The notes beneath the pieces are model-generated. The model did not search any database, was not told the DNA's origin, and was given only the letters and a program-made list of their open reading frames with translations. Shown in pieces: positions 1 through 8,644 of a stretch of DNA of 64,000 bases; within the stretch, counting starts at the first letter, position 1, and the number at the start of each line of letters is the position of its first letter. The translations under genes were made by a program, and so were the position numbers. Source of the DNA: Streptomyces sp. NBC_01262. Its GTDB lineage: Bacteria > Actinomycetota > Actinomycetes > Streptomycetales > Streptomycetaceae. Location of the stretch: positions 186,001-250,000 of the forward strand of contig NZ_CP108462.1 of assembly GCF_036226365.1 (NCBI RefSeq), given 5' to 3'.

Positions 1-2
1 TC

Positions 3-1493
3 CTGGAGGACTTCGCCGACGTCATCCTCGCCGCCCGGGCCGAGCACGCAGAGCTCTACCGGAGGACTCCAGAAGGACGCCGTTTCACCGGCGCCCAGAA
101 CCAGACCCGGCACCAACCCGGTGAACTCGTCCTGAAGGTCCACAACTACCTCGACGAGCTCCGCCAGCAGGGAAGGTCTCTACCCGGTACCTGGAAACCG
201 AGCGGGGAGAAGGTGATTCGGTGGCGCCATATCGCCCTTCTCCTGGACTGCTCGGATTCGATCAAGGACACGGGGACAGGCCGCCTGATCATCGATTCCG
301 GACTCCCGATCGGGGACCAGGTGCTGTTGAACACGCGGTTCACCGCCCCACGCGACGGCGGAGCCTGGCGGCGTGACATCACTTACGACGAGGCGCCGGA
401 ACTGGCGCGGCTGCTGAGCACGGCCTGCCTCGTGATCGTTGCCTATCTCTCGGGGGCCCGGGCCGGCGAGGTGCTCAACCTTCGACGCGGCTGCGTCACT
501 CGGGACACCGAGACGGGGCTGTGGTTGATGCGCGGCCTCTACTTCAAGGGCTCCGTCGACAAGGACGGCAACAGGATCCCGGAGGGAACCGTCCGACCCG
601 ACCCCTGGGTCGTCATCGAGGTCGTCGCGAAGGCCGTCGAGGTGCTGGAACGACTCCACCCCAGCCCGCTTCTCTTCCCCACCCGCATCGAGCCGTTCCA
701 CCGCCGGTGGGCCGGCGAGAAGCGGCTCGGCGAGGCACGTTCTGACGCCTCCATCGCCGATGACCTGGCAGCTTTCGTCACCTGGGTGAACGGCGAGTGC
801 ATCCGAGCCGGCCGCACCGACCTCATCCCCGACGACGGGCGCGGGCCGCTGAAAGCCAGCCGCTTCCGCCGCACCCTGGCCTGGTTCATCCGGCGTCGGC
901 CCCGTGGCCTGATCGCCGCCTCGATTCAGTACGGTCACGCCCAGGTCCGCATGCTGGAAGGCTATGCCGGAACCTACGAGTCAGGATTCCCGGACGAATA
1001 CGCCTTTCAGGACTGGCTCTACCGGATCGAATGCCTGGCCGAGGACGAATCCGCCCTCGCAGCCGGCGAACACGTCAGCGGACCGGCGGCCGACGCCTAC
1101 CGCAGCCGCGTTGCCGACGCGAGCCGCGAGTTCACCGGCCGCGTTCTCACGAGCGAGCGGCAGGCCATGGACCTGATCGGCAACCCGCTTCTGCAGATCT
1201 ACCACGGCGACGGGATGACCTGCGTTCTCAACCCCGCGACCGCCGCCTGCCAGCTCAGAGGGGAAGCGGACGACCCGATGGTGACGCCGGACACCGACGA
1301 CTGCCGTCCTAAGTGCCCCAACCTCGCTCGGACCGACCGCGGCATCGAGTACGTCCGGCAGCAGGCCGCCAGTCTTGCCGAGGCCGTCGCTGATCAACTC
1401 GCGCCACCCATTCGGCACCAGCGTGAACGTCATGAGCTCGAGCGGCTGCAGGCCGTCATCCATGCCCATGAGGAAGGAGTAGTCCGCTCATGA
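3..1493 (+). CDS. Tn554 TnpB-like tyrosine recombinase (5' partial)
   Basis: The frame is open from the window edge, so the N-terminus lies outside; about 496 residues are visible. It is the catalytic half of a tyrosine recombinase of the large TnpB type, which cuts and rejoins element ends. Visible motifs are GARAGEVLNLRRG (first catalytic Arg), SRFRRT (the HxxR box, with Ser where His is usual) and QYGHAQVRMLEGY (Gly-His and catalytic Tyr). A Cys-containing tail (CVLNPATAAC, CRPKCPN) follows, as in this branch. The stop overlaps the ATG of the next gene (ATGA), and that partner resembles TnpC, which supports the Tn554-like assignment. The replaced His may reduce activity or be normal in this subfamily. 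Confidence 0.8.
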   Translation: MEDFADVILAARAEHAELYRRTPEGRRFTGAQNQTRHQPGELVLKVHNYLDELRQQGRSLPGTWKPSGEKVIRWRHIALLLDCSDSIKDTGTGRLIIDSGLPIGDQVLLNTRFTAPRDGGAWRRDITYDEAPELARLLSTACLVIVAYLSGARAGEVLNLRRGCVTRDTETGLWLMRGLYFKGSVDKDGNRIPEGTVRPDPWVVIEVVAKAVEVLERLHPSPLLFPTRIEPFHRRWAGEKRLGEARSDASIADDLAAFVTWVNGECIRAGRTDLIPDDGRGPLKASRFRRTLAWFIRRRPRGLIAASIQYGHAQVRMLEGYAGTYESGFPDEYAFQDWLYRIECLAEDESALAAGEHVSGPAADAYRSRVADASREFTGRVLTSERQAMDLIGNPLLQIYHGDGMTCVLNPATAACQLRGEADDPMVTPDTDDCRPKCPNLARTDRGIEYVRQQAASLAEAVADQLAPPIRHQRERHELERLQAVIHAHEEGVVRS

Positions 1494-1921
1494 CCGCAAT
1501 CCCGCTCAACGGCGAGACGGATCCGATCCGGCGGGCGATCATCGCCGCCATGAACCGGCTGTTCGCGGGCACCCCGAAGCGGTCGACTGGGCGCCTCAAC
1601 GTCTCCCAGCTGGCCATCGAGGCTGACGTTCAACGCTGGCACCTGACCCATCAACATCATGACCTCAAGGAACTCTTTCAGGCCCGAGCCGCTACCGAAG
1701 AAGCCAAGCGAATCACGCATGTTCGAGGACAGGACGAACACCAAGAACTCAAGAAGAAGCACGCCGAGTTGCAGGCGCATGCACGGTTCCTCGAGGAGCG
1801 CCTTCAGCTCTATGCGACTGCGGTCAACCTTCTCAGCCTGGAACTTCGGTCGGTGACAGAGCAGGAAGAGGACTCGGCCAGGGTCCGAGTCATGCCTCGT
1901 CGGCCGCGACGCCTGCCCTGA
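1490..1921 (+). CDS. TnpC-like accessory protein (DUF6262-type)
   Basis: A 143-residue protein coupled to the upstream recombinase by a 4-bp overlap. The N-terminal half (DPIRRAIIAAMNRLF, then RLNVSQLAIEADVQRWHLTH) looks like a short helix-turn-helix region. The C-terminal half (HQELKKKHAELQAHARFLEERLQLYA) is a coiled coil rich in Glu, Lys and Leu. This layout and position match the small TnpC protein of Tn554-type transposons, which modulates orientation and efficiency of transposition. The family assignment rests on architecture and neighbourhood, not on an alignment. Confidence 0.7.
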   Translation: MTAIPLNGETDPIRRAIIAAMNRLFAGTPKRSTGRLNVSQLAIEADVQRWHLTHQHHDLKELFQARAATEEAKRITHVRGQDEHQELKKKHAELQAHARFLEERLQLYATAVNLLSLELRSVTEQEEDSARVRVMPRRPRRLP

Positions 1922-1960
1922 AGAACCAGCACCTACCGCTCCCGTCGGCGGTCACGTGGC

Positions 1961-1996
1961 AATGGCCAGTTGCGAATACCCCCACTAGTGGCCATT
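1961..1996 (+). repeat. Putative right end of the Tn554-like element
   Basis: Perfect 8-bp inverted repeat AATGGCCA (1961-1968) and TGGCCATT (1989-1996), 40 bp after the last gene of the operon. The spacer holds CAGTTGCGAATAC (1967-1979), nearly the same as CAGTTGAATAC in the site at 17644. Similar sequence follows the last gene of the elements further right, so this is read as an element end; the junction itself is not proven. Confidence 0.5.
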
Positions 1997-2006
1997 TGAC
2001 GGGCAG

Positions 2007-2216
2007 TCATCTGGCCGCCCCCGCGCCCGTGGTCTCCACGGGCGCGTCGCGCCAGGCAACACCGGTCCGCAGCACGTACAGCACGCCCGCGAGCGCCGCC
2101 CGGTCCGGAACGCGCAGGCGTCCGGGGTGGCGACGACGGCGCTCGGGAACGGGCGGCAGCAACGGAGCCACGCGCTCCCACAAGTCGTCCGGCACAAGAT
2201 CAGCACGCACCCGCAC
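2007..2216 (-). pseudogene. IS5-family transposase remnant (N-terminal fragment)
   Basis: About 59 residues match the start of Streptomyces IS5/IS4-type transposases: DLVPDDLWERVAPLLPP, RRRHPGRLRVPDRAAL, GVLYVLRTGVAWRDAP. After WRDAP the match stops, the reading becomes unrelated (VETTGAGAAR), and the DDE catalytic domain is missing. The break lies next to the putative right end of the Tn554-like element, so the IS was probably cut by an insertion or deletion. Not functional. Confidence 0.75.
2022..2046. terminator. Strong 11-bp hairpin
   Basis: Perfect 11-bp arms CGCGCCCGTGG and CCACGGGCGCG around a TCT loop. It lies 100 bp after the TnpC-like gene and overlaps the broken 3' side of the IS5 remnant. 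It could terminate the recombinase operon; a role in the rearrangement is equally possible. Confidence 0.4.
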
Positions 2217-2328
2217 AGCCCCAGCCTGCCGACCAAGATCACCAGCCGCAAGATCGCAGGCTCAACTCGGTTTGAAACGGTCAGTTAATCGCTAGGGCCC
2301 GAAAGAGCCTTCGTATTACGGTACCCGG

Positions 2329-3759
2329 ATGGCTTCTCAGCGTGCCCTGCTGCCGCGATCGACACCGGCCGCCTCGGGGATGTCGTCCCGTTCGATCGCC
2401 GCGCTGCTGGATCGGCTCGAGGCACGATCCGTCGAGTGTCACTCCATCATGGTCGTACGCCACGGTCACGTCGTCGCCGAGGGCTGGTGGGCGCCGTACT
2501 CGGCCGAACGCCCGCACCTTCTCTACTCGCTGACCAAGTCGTTCACCTCGGTCGCCGTGGGGCTCGCGATCGCCGACGGGATGCTCTCACTGGACGATCG
2601 GGTGGTGGATGTGCTGCCCGACCACGTTCCGGGCGACATCTCGGAGCAGGGACGCCGCCTCACCGTTCACCACCTGCTGTGCATGACGGCCGGACATCGC
2701 ACGGACAGCCTCGCCGAGGCCTGGCAACTGGAACCGGGCGACCTGGTGAAGGGCTTCCTACGCGTACCGTTTCCCGATGCCGAGGGAACGCGGCACGCCT
2801 ACGACAATCCGACCACCTTCATCCTGGCCCGGATGGTGGAACGGGTCACGGGCCGCAGCCTCCCGGAACTGCTCGACGAGCGCCTCTTCAAGCCGATGGG
2901 CGTCGATCACGCCGAATGGGACCGTGTGGCCAGCGGTGCCGCATTCGGATTCCACGGACTGCACCTCACGACCGAGGCTGTCGCCGCCTTCGGTGAGTTG
3001 CTCCTGCGCGGAGGTACGTGGGACGACCGGCGGCTCGTCCCACGCGAATGGGTGGAGCTCGCGACCAGACGGCACACCGACACCCTGCGACTCGAGGACG
3101 GATCGGGGGACGTCGACTACCTTCGTGGTTACGGTTACCAGTTCTGGATGTCGCGTCACGGCTACCACGGGGACGGCTCATTCGGCCAGCAATGCGTGGT
3201 CGTCCCGTCGCACGATCTCGTGGTCGCCGTGACCGGCAGCCATACGCAGCCACAGGCAGTGCTTGACGCAATATGGGAGTGCCTGCTGCCCGGCATGCAG
3301 GACACGGGAAACACCCCGGACGACGAAATCCTCGCCGATCGGCTGCGGCGGTTGTCATTGGCACCGGTGCTGGGCGCCGCCGCCCCAGAGCGTTCCGTCA
3401 AGGCGAAACTCGACGCCTCCGCCGAGGGTTCGGCTCTGCCCGACGGAACCACGGTGATCGTCGATGCAGTGGACGGTGGATGGCTCCTTCAACTCGGGTC
3501 GTTCCTCAACGTCGAGGTCGGCCACGGCAAATGGCGGGAAAGTTCGCCGCTCGGCCGCCCTGTCCTCGCAGATGGCGCCTGGCAGGGCAACACGTTCGTC
3601 GCCGAGCTCTACGTCATCACCACACCGCACCGGGTTCGGCTGTCGGTCGACGCCAACGCGGGGACAGCGACAGCGACATGGAACATCGTGCCCCTGACCG
3701 GCCCAAGTCTGGCGTTGCATTTGCGGTCGCCGCTGATGACACGGCCCGACGTCGCATAG
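2329..3759 (+). CDS. Serine hydrolase, class C beta-lactamase/esterase family
   Basis: A 476-residue enzyme of the beta-lactamase-like (penicillin-binding-protein fold) hydrolase family. The SxxK nucleophile motif is S67-L-T-K70 and the second motif is Y158-D-N160; a HGD-type third motif sits in HGYHGDGSFGQ. No signal peptide is visible, so a cytoplasmic esterase or peptidase is more likely than a secreted beta-lactamase. The C-terminal 130 residues form a beta-rich extra domain typical of the DUF3471-like tails of this family. It stands alone between mobile remnants. Substrate cannot be read from sequence. Confidence 0.85.
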   Translation: MASQRALLPRSTPAASGMSSRSIAALLDRLEARSVECHSIMVVRHGHVVAEGWWAPYSAERPHLLYSLTKSFTSVAVGLAIADGMLSLDDRVVDVLPDHVPGDISEQGRRLTVHHLLCMTAGHRTDSLAEAWQLEPGDLVKGFLRVPFPDAEGTRHAYDNPTTFILARMVERVTGRSLPELLDERLFKPMGVDHAEWDRVASGAAFGFHGLHLTTEAVAAFGELLLRGGTWDDRRLVPREWVELATRRHTDTLRLEDGSGDVDYLRGYGYQFWMSRHGYHGDGSFGQQCVVVPSHDLVVAVTGSHTQPQAVLDAIWECLLPGMQDTGNTPDDEILADRLRRLSLAPVLGAAAPERSVKAKLDASAEGSALPDGTTVIVDAVDGGWLLQLGSFLNVEVGHGKWRESSPLGRPVLADGAWQGNTFVAELYVITTPHRVRLSVDANAGTATATWNIVPLTGPSLALHLRSPLMTRPDVA

Positions 3760-4127
3760 GTGATGCGCTTCCCTCCCAATGAGCCTGTTGATCGCGAGAC
3801 TCGCTTTCCTCGCCGGTCTCGACGGTGAGCACGAAGTCAGGCCAGTCGTTTGCCCTCGTCATCGGCGATCTCCCGAACCTGAACTCTTTTGGCCACGCCG
3901 CCAGTGTTCGCTGAACGCGCCGATTGGGAATGGACCCCGATCAGCGCGTCGCGGACTGCAGCGGCACGTGCCGCGACCGGCAAAGTTCGCCTTGTCTCGA
4001 CGGAGTCCCGAATCGGTAATCGAGCCGTCGACATGTGCGACTGGATCTCGCCACGACCGGCCAAGGCCAGGATCACGGTAGATCCCGACGTCAACAGCCA
4101 GCCGGCTACGGGCTTGAAGGTCCGCGA
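3760..4127. other. Intergenic stretch without a supported gene
   Basis: No frame here shows convincing coding character. On the minus strand near 3840-3880 the peptide VREIADDEGKRL is weakly like the N-terminus of IS630-type transposases and is followed at once by a stop, so a decayed insertion sequence is possible. I see no other structure. Confidence 0.3.
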
Positions 4128-4979
4128 TCAGCCATGGGTATGCAGGCCGTTGCGATCGAGTGCTGCTCGGATCTGGCTGAGCCACTCTGTGCCCAGCTGG
4201 CGCCCGTTTGGGAGTTGGTCGCCTCGATCCCAGCGCCACGTTGTGATCACCGCCAGCACGAGGATCCGGCACTCGCGCAGCAAGTCTTGATTGACGCCCG
4301 GATAGTGCTCGCTGACTTCTTCGGGCGCATGGGCGAGGTCGAATTCGACGGGCCCACGGCAACACGTCTCAAGGTCAACAAACAGCAGCCCGCTTTTCGT
4401 GGTGAGGACGTTGCCCGGGTGCGGCTCGCCGTGCAGCAGCTGCTCGGCGCCGCCGCGCTCGCCGATCACTCGTCTCAGGCTTCGTAACGTGTCGCCGAGC
4501 AGCTCCCGGTCCGTGTCGGCGAGCGCCGGAGTGTGGTCGCGGTTCGCCACGAGTTGTTGAGCCTGCTCGACTCGATCAGTGAAGTGCGGCGTCGGGACAT
4601 CGAGCTTGCGCATGCCGGCATGCAGCCGCTCGAGCCCATTGGCGTAGTCGGCTGGTGAGACTTCTCGAGGTGTCACGGGTTCGTAGTAGGTCCATAGCGT
4701 GACCACGAAGCCATCACGCTCATAGACGCGTGGCTCCACTCGAGGCTCGAGAGCAGCCACAGGGCACCCAACTTCGGCGAGCCGCTGAGCAAGCTCGACT
4801 TCGAACTGTGCGACCTGATGCGCTACAGGTGCCACCCGGGCCAGGACGTCACAAGGCAACAGACGCAGAGTGAGCTTGTTCGAGTCATGAAGAACGATCG
4901 CGTCGTCGACTGGCAGGTCAAGTGATGAGGCGGTCGACATGGCCGCGGCCACCGCACGCGGGACCTCTGACGCCTGCAT
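4128..4979 (-). CDS. APH-family phosphotransferase
   Basis: A 283-residue protein of the aminoglycoside phosphotransferase/choline kinase fold, which transfers phosphate from ATP to a small-molecule hydroxyl. The catalytic loop is HGEPHPGN (HGxxHxxN) and the metal-binding segment is FVDLETCC in place of the usual IDxE/D. The open frame extends 55 codons upstream, but the ATG at 4979 follows a purine-rich GAGAGGGG and starts the conserved part; ATG 4940 is an alternative. The substrate is unknown; chromosomal homologues in actinomycetes are often not antibiotic-resistance enzymes. Confidence 0.8.
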   Translation of the reverse strand: MQASEVPRAVAAAMSTASSLDLPVDDAIVLHDSNKLTLRLLPCDVLARVAPVAHQVAQFEVELAQRLAEVGCPVAALEPRVEPRVYERDGFVVTLWTYYEPVTPREVSPADYANGLERLHAGMRKLDVPTPHFTDRVEQAQQLVANRDHTPALADTDRELLGDTLRSLRRVIGERGGAEQLLHGEPHPGNVLTTKSGLLFVDLETCCRGPVEFDLAHAPEEVSEHYPGVNQDLLRECRILVLAVITTWRWDRGDQLPNGRQLGTEWLSQIRAALDRNGLHTHG

Positions 4980-5112
4980 CGTCGCCTGGCCCCTCTCCCT
5001 TGAGCGCTGCCATAACTTCCCAAGCGGTGCAACGCGCGTACCATACCAAGTTGTCGATAGAGAGCCGCGGTAGCTCGACGGGCGGCAGGGTCGGTCGCGG
5101 CACCAGCAGCAC
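4918..5112 (-). CDS. Possible small protein upstream of the phosphotransferase
   Basis: A 64-codon GTG-started frame whose middle (LSIDNLVWYARCTAWEVM, then ALKGEGPGDDAG) has plausible protein composition. It overlaps the start of the phosphotransferase by about 60 bp. No clear ribosome-binding site is seen and I do not recognise the family. It could equally be a shadow of an upstream leader. Confidence 0.3.
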   Translation of the reverse strand: MLLVPRPTLPPVELPRLSIDNLVWYARCTAWEVMAALKGEGPGDDAGVRGPACGGRGHVDRLIT

Positions 5113-5301
5113 CTTGACTCACTCACTTCCGCGGATCTGACCATCAGCCTGGTTCAGGCGGTCTCACGGGTTGCGCAGGAGCACCTCACGCGCTCGTAGT
5201 CACGCACCCGAGAAGTGCAACAGGGGTGTTGCTGCGGACCATAGTTCGGCTGCTCGTCTGAGCTGGGCATTCAAAGTCGATCTCAACGACGAACGCTGTC
5301 T

Positions 5302-6315
5302 TCAAACCTGCGGCAGAACGGGCAGTTTCCAGGCGATGGCCCAGCGCGGAGCCCGGGAGCCGGAGCCGGCGGCCTGCTGGTCGGCGGCCGCGTCGGCCTT
5401 GATGACGATGCCGTCGATGCCGAAGGGGAGTTCGGCGCGGAGCGCGGCGATCTCCTCCACCCGGGCCTGCACCTCCTCCACCGAGGTGGCGGTGCGGCCG
5501 GGCACGGGGGTGGCCGCCGTGGTGTTCACGCCGAGCGAGGCGATGTAGGCCATGAGGTCGCTGTGCGCGAAGCCGGACAGACGCTCCGCGAGTGCGGCGT
5601 CGATGACGGGCAGGGACAGAGGCAGGGGCAGGCAGCCGTAGCCGAAGAAGGTCATCTCCAGCCGGTAGGGGCGGTCCTGGGCACGCAGCGTGCCGGCGGC
5701 GGCGCTGCGGGGGTTCGCGAACGGCTCCCCGCCGTGCTCGGTGCGCACCGCGAGCGCGGTCTCGAACTGGGCGGTGGTCATCAGGACCTCGCCGCGCATC
5801 TCCAGCGTCACCGGTTCGGCCAGCGTCCCGGGCAGTCCGGCCAGGGTGCCGATCGCGTGCGAGACATCTTCTCCGGCCGTGCCGTCGCCGCGGGTGATCA
5901 GCTGGACCAGCTTGCCGTCGCGGTAGCGGGCGGCCACCGCCAGGCCGTCCAGCTTCGGCTCCACGCTCCACCCGGTCACCGGCCGCCCGATCCGCCGCTC
6001 CAGCGACGCGACCCACACGGCGAACTGCTCCCCGGAGAACACGTTGTCCAGACTCAGCATCGGCTGCGTGTGCGGCACATCGCCCTCCGCGGCGCCGCCG
6101 GCGACCTTTCCGGTCGGCGAACCGGGCAGCACCTGCTCGGGATGCCCGTCCTCCCACGCGGCGATCGCCCGCACCAGCCGGTCGTAGGCGTCATCGTCGA
6201 GAGCGCTGTCCCCGCCCGCGTAGTAGGCGGCCGCGGCCTTCACCGCGGTCTCGACCGCGTCCGCGTAGGCAAGGTCATCGGCAATCACAGCATTGGTGGT
6301 CGTCATGACCGCCAT
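5302..6315 (-). CDS. NAD+-dependent DNA ligase, truncated after the adenylation domain
   Basis: About 337 residues resembling LigA domain Ia ([21 protein letters not shown]+ binding) and the nucleotidyltransferase domain: catalytic Lys in [38 protein letters not shown] and RWAIAWKLP. The protein stops six residues after that last motif. The OB fold, zinc finger, helix-hairpin-helix and BRCT domains (about 350 residues) are absent, and the DNA beyond the stop does not encode them. It could self-adenylate but probably not seal nicks. The ATG at 6315 is chosen because GGTGGGGGG precedes it; ATG 6306 is possible. Confidence 0.8.
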   Translation of the reverse strand: MAVMTTTNAVIADDLAYADAVETAVKAAAAYYAGGDSALDDDAYDRLVRAIAAWEDGHPEQVLPGSPTGKVAGGAAEGDVPHTQPMLSLDNVFSGEQFAVWVASLERRIGRPVTGWSVEPKLDGLAVAARYRDGKLVQLITRGDGTAGEDVSHAIGTLAGLPGTLAEPVTLEMRGEVLMTTAQFETALAVRTEHGGEPFANPRSAAAGTLRAQDRPYRLEMTFFGYGCLPLPLSLPVIDAALAERLSGFAHSDLMAYIASLGVNTTAATPVPGRTATSVEEVQARVEEIAALRAELPFGIDGIVIKADAAADQQAAGSGSRAPRWAIAWKLPVLPQV

Positions 6316-6410
6316 CGTGCCCCCCACCACTGACAACGACCGCCGTCACCACCCGGATCCGGCCCCAAGACGGAACGCCGGAATGTCCCTTTCGGTAAAT
6401 CGGACCCGGG

Positions 6411-6839
6411 TCAGTGGCCGGCGGGGGCGGGCGCGATCTGCTGCATGAGGCTGAGCATGTCCGGGGCGACCCACTCCTCGGCGATCCGGTCCCCCTCGAT
6501 TCGGTAGACCTCGATGCTCCGGTAGGCGACCTGCCTGCCAGTTGCCTCGAACTGCTGGAACGCGCCCTGGTGAGTGCCGTGGAAGTGGACCAGCACCGTC
6601 ACCTTGTCGTCCGCGCCGAACATGTCCTGGACCTCGATCTTCAGGTCGGGGAAGGCCTCCAGCATGGCCTGCGCGCCCTGCCGCCAGACCTCCCGTCCGT
6701 GCAGCGGGTCGGGCAGGCCGGGGACGTTGGCGATGAAGTCCTCCGTCAACAGCTCTACGCACGCGTCGAGGTCACCGCTCTCCAGCGACTGGTACGCCGC
6801 GCGAAGCAGGGCCATGTTCTTCTCGGCGGTGGTGGTCAT
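6411..6839 (-). CDS. SnoaL-like ester cyclase family protein
   Basis: A 142-residue protein of the SnoaL-like/NTF2 fold. It shows the family pattern: an N-terminal helical stretch, ELLTEDFIANVPGLPDPLHG, an FHGTHQG core strand, and a C-terminal YRIEGDRIAEEWVAPD strand. Such proteins bind hydrophobic small molecules; some are polyketide cyclases, many are uncharacterised. GAAAGGACACC precedes the ATG. It is transcribed divergently from a MerR-type regulator, and its promoter is a copy of the regulator's own promoter, so it is probably the regulator's main target. Confidence 0.85.
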   Translation of the reverse strand: MTTTAEKNMALLRAAYQSLESGDLDACVELLTEDFIANVPGLPDPLHGREVWRQGAQAMLEAFPDLKIEVQDMFGADDKVTVLVHFHGTHQGAFQQFEATGRQVAYRSIEVYRIEGDRIAEEWVAPDMLSLMQQIAPAPAGH

Positions 6840-6901
6840 CTCGGTGTCCTTTCGCAGATGGCGCCGCGAGCTCGGTGATCGCTCCGGGCCGGATGCGGCT
6901 C

Positions 6902-6932
6902 AGTAGAAACCCTGACGCTGCGGCAAGGTCAA
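6902..6932 (-). promoter_or_regulatory. MerR-type promoter for the SnoaL-like gene
   Basis: On the minus strand: -35 TTGACC (6932-6927), a 19-bp spacer and -10 TCTACT (6907-6902). The spacer holds the dyad ACCTTG/CAGGGT. A 19-bp spacer with a central dyad is the hallmark of promoters activated by MerR-family proteins through DNA untwisting. Confidence 0.75.
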
Positions 6933-6967
6933 GAAGCCCACGAGGGGGCCGCCCGCCGCTCGACGCC

Positions 6968-6998
6968 TTGACCTTGCCGCAACGTCAGGGTTTCTACT
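6968..6998 (+). promoter_or_regulatory. MerR-type promoter for the regulator operon
   Basis: -35 TTGACC (6968-6973), 19-bp spacer with the dyad ACCTTG-N9-CAGGGT (6972-6991), and -10 TCTACT (6993-6998). The ATG at 7005 lies seven bases after the -10 box, so the transcript should be leaderless. It is an inverted, almost identical copy of the 6902-6932 promoter. Confidence 0.75.
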
Positions 6999-7004
6999 GG
7001 ACTC

Positions 7005-7757
7005 ATGCGAATCGGCGAGATCGCCGCCCTCCTCGGGGTCACCCCTCGGGCCGTGCGGCACTACCACCATCTGGGGCTGCTGCCCGAACCCGTACGGCGG
7101 AGCAACGGCTACCGCGAGTACGGCATCCGGGACGCCGTCCTGCTCGCCCGGATCCGGCGCCTGACCGAGCTCGGCCTCGGCCTCGACGAGGTGCGCGACG
7201 TCCTCGCGGACGACGAGGGCCGCGAGCTGGTGGAGGTCCTGCAGGAGCTGGACGAAGACCTCGGACGGCAGGAAGCGGTCATCCGGGAGAGACGCCACCG
7301 GCTCGCCGCGCTGCTGGCCGAGGCACAGGATGGGCGGCTGGCCGCCGAAGGGCCACTGTCGCCGCAGCTCACCGAGCTGCTGGCGGGCCTCGGCGAGAGG
7401 CCGGACTCCCCCATGGCCGTGAAGGACCGGGAGGTCCTGGCCCTCCTTGACACCGTCACCCCCGAGGCGGAGCGGGTCCGGCTGATGGAGACGCTGCGGG
7501 GGATGGAGGAGCACGCGGGCGAGGTGTACGGCCTGCTGGACGCCCTTGCCGACAAGGAGCCGGACGACCCGCGGGTGGCCCGTGCCGCCGCCGCGCTGGC
7601 GGCCCTGCTGCCCGACGGCCTGGTCGTGCACTTCTCCGACAAGGCCGGCGGCGGTCTGACGGACGTCATCTTCGCAGACCTGGCACCGGCCCAATCGGCA
7701 GCAGTGCGCCGTGCGATCGAACTCGTGAAGCAACGACAGGAAGCAGCACCATCATGA
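7005..7757 (+). CDS. MerR-family transcriptional regulator
   Basis: A 250-residue activator. The N-terminal winged helix (MRIGEIAALLGVTPRAVRHY, HHLGLLPEP, GYREYG) is typical of MerR, followed by the dimerisation helix DEDLGRQEAVIRERRHRLAALLAEA. The remaining 130 residues are a helical ligand-sensing domain of TipA-like length with no metal-binding Cys pair, so it more likely senses an organic molecule. It should act on the twin 19-bp-spacer promoters between it and the divergent SnoaL-like gene. The stop overlaps the start of the next gene (ATGA), so the two form one operon. Confidence 0.9.
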   Translation: MRIGEIAALLGVTPRAVRHYHHLGLLPEPVRRSNGYREYGIRDAVLLARIRRLTELGLGLDEVRDVLADDEGRELVEVLQELDEDLGRQEAVIRERRHRLAALLAEAQDGRLAAEGPLSPQLTELLAGLGERPDSPMAVKDREVLALLDTVTPEAERVRLMETLRGMEEHAGEVYGLLDALADKEPDDPRVARAAAALAALLPDGLVVHFSDKAGGGLTDVIFADLAPAQSAAVRRAIELVKQRQEAAPS

Positions 7758-8644
7758 CGCCGTCGCAGCTCCGGACGCCTCTGCCCCAGCCCGAAACCCC
7801 CGCGCGGGGGCCGGCCCTGCGGAGGCTGCGCGCCATCACGGTGCCCGCCCAGCTCGTGCTGGCCGTCGGCCTGATCAGCGGGGTTCCGGTGCCCGACACC
7901 GTTCTGCTCGGCGGCAAGCTGCTCCTGCTGGTACTCCTCGGCGCCGAGGCGTACGTCTGGCTGCGGCTACGGCGGCTCGGACTGTCCCGGCGCCAGGCGC
8001 TCGCGCGGCTCGTACCCGAGCGCGTGGCGCGGTACGTGGCGCACGAAGCGCGGATCCTGGCGAGCCTGGTCCGGTGGGCCGCACGCCGTCCGCACGGTGT
8101 CGGCGAGGCCGACGCGGTCTTCCCCCACGCCCGCGACCAGGCCGCCATGATGTACGGCCTCACGTTCGTGTGCGTGGCCGAGACGGTCGCCCTGTCCTTC
8201 CTGCTCGCCGACTGGCCCGTCGTCCACGCCGTCTTCCTGGTCGTCGACGTCTACACCGTCCTGTTCGTCCTCGGCATGCACGCCGCCGCCGTCACCCGGC
8301 CGCACGTCCTCGCCGGGGGTGTCCTGCGCGTCCGGCAGGCGGCCCACATCGACATCCGTATTCCCGTCGCCCGGATCGTCTCCATCCGGCGCGAGACGCT
8401 GTTCACCCACGAGAAGAAGGACGGCGAGCTGAACCTGGCCATCGGCTCCCAGACCTCCCTCACTCTCGAACTGGCCGAACCGGTCAATGCCCCAAGGTTC
8501 CTCGGCACCCCTCGCCTCGTACGGGTGATGAGGCTGCACGCCGACGATCCGAAGTCCCTCTACGACGCCGTCACACGGGCACGAACCGCACCCGCACCCG
8601 CGCCCACACCCACACCCGTCCCGGGTATGCCTGCGACGGCCTGA
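7754..8644 (+). CDS. Membrane protein of unknown function
   Basis: A 296-residue protein coupled to the MerR gene. There are about four hydrophobic segments: LVLAVGLISGV, LLLLVLLGAEAYVWL, MYGLTFVCVAETVALSFLLA and VFLVVDVYTVLFVLGMHA. The C-terminal third, after the last segment, is soluble and beta-rich (IPVARIVSIRRETLF, then a strand ending in SLTLELAEP), as in PH-like domains attached to small actinobacterial membrane proteins. The extreme C-terminus is a Pro/Ala/Thr tail. Coupling suggests it acts in the response sensed by the MerR protein, but no function is known. Confidence 0.8.
   Translation: MTPSQLRTPLPQPETPARGPALRRLRAITVPAQLVLAVGLISGVPVPDTVLLGGKLLLLVLLGAEAYVWLRLRRLGLSRRQALARLVPERVARYVAHEARILASLVRWAARRPHGVGEADAVFPHARDQAAMMYGLTFVCVAETVALSFLLADWPVVHAVFLVVDVYTVLFVLGMHAAAVTRPHVLAGGVLRVRQAAHIDIRIPVARIVSIRRETLFTHEKKDGELNLAIGSQTSLTLELAEPVNAPRFLGTPRLVRVMRLHADDPKSLYDAVTRARTAPAPAPTPTPVPGMPATA

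Noticed and set aside
3837..4094. 85-codon minus-strand frame
   Set aside because: Only a short IS630-like peptide at its end is suggestive; the rest is not protein-like and no start or ribosome-binding site supports it.
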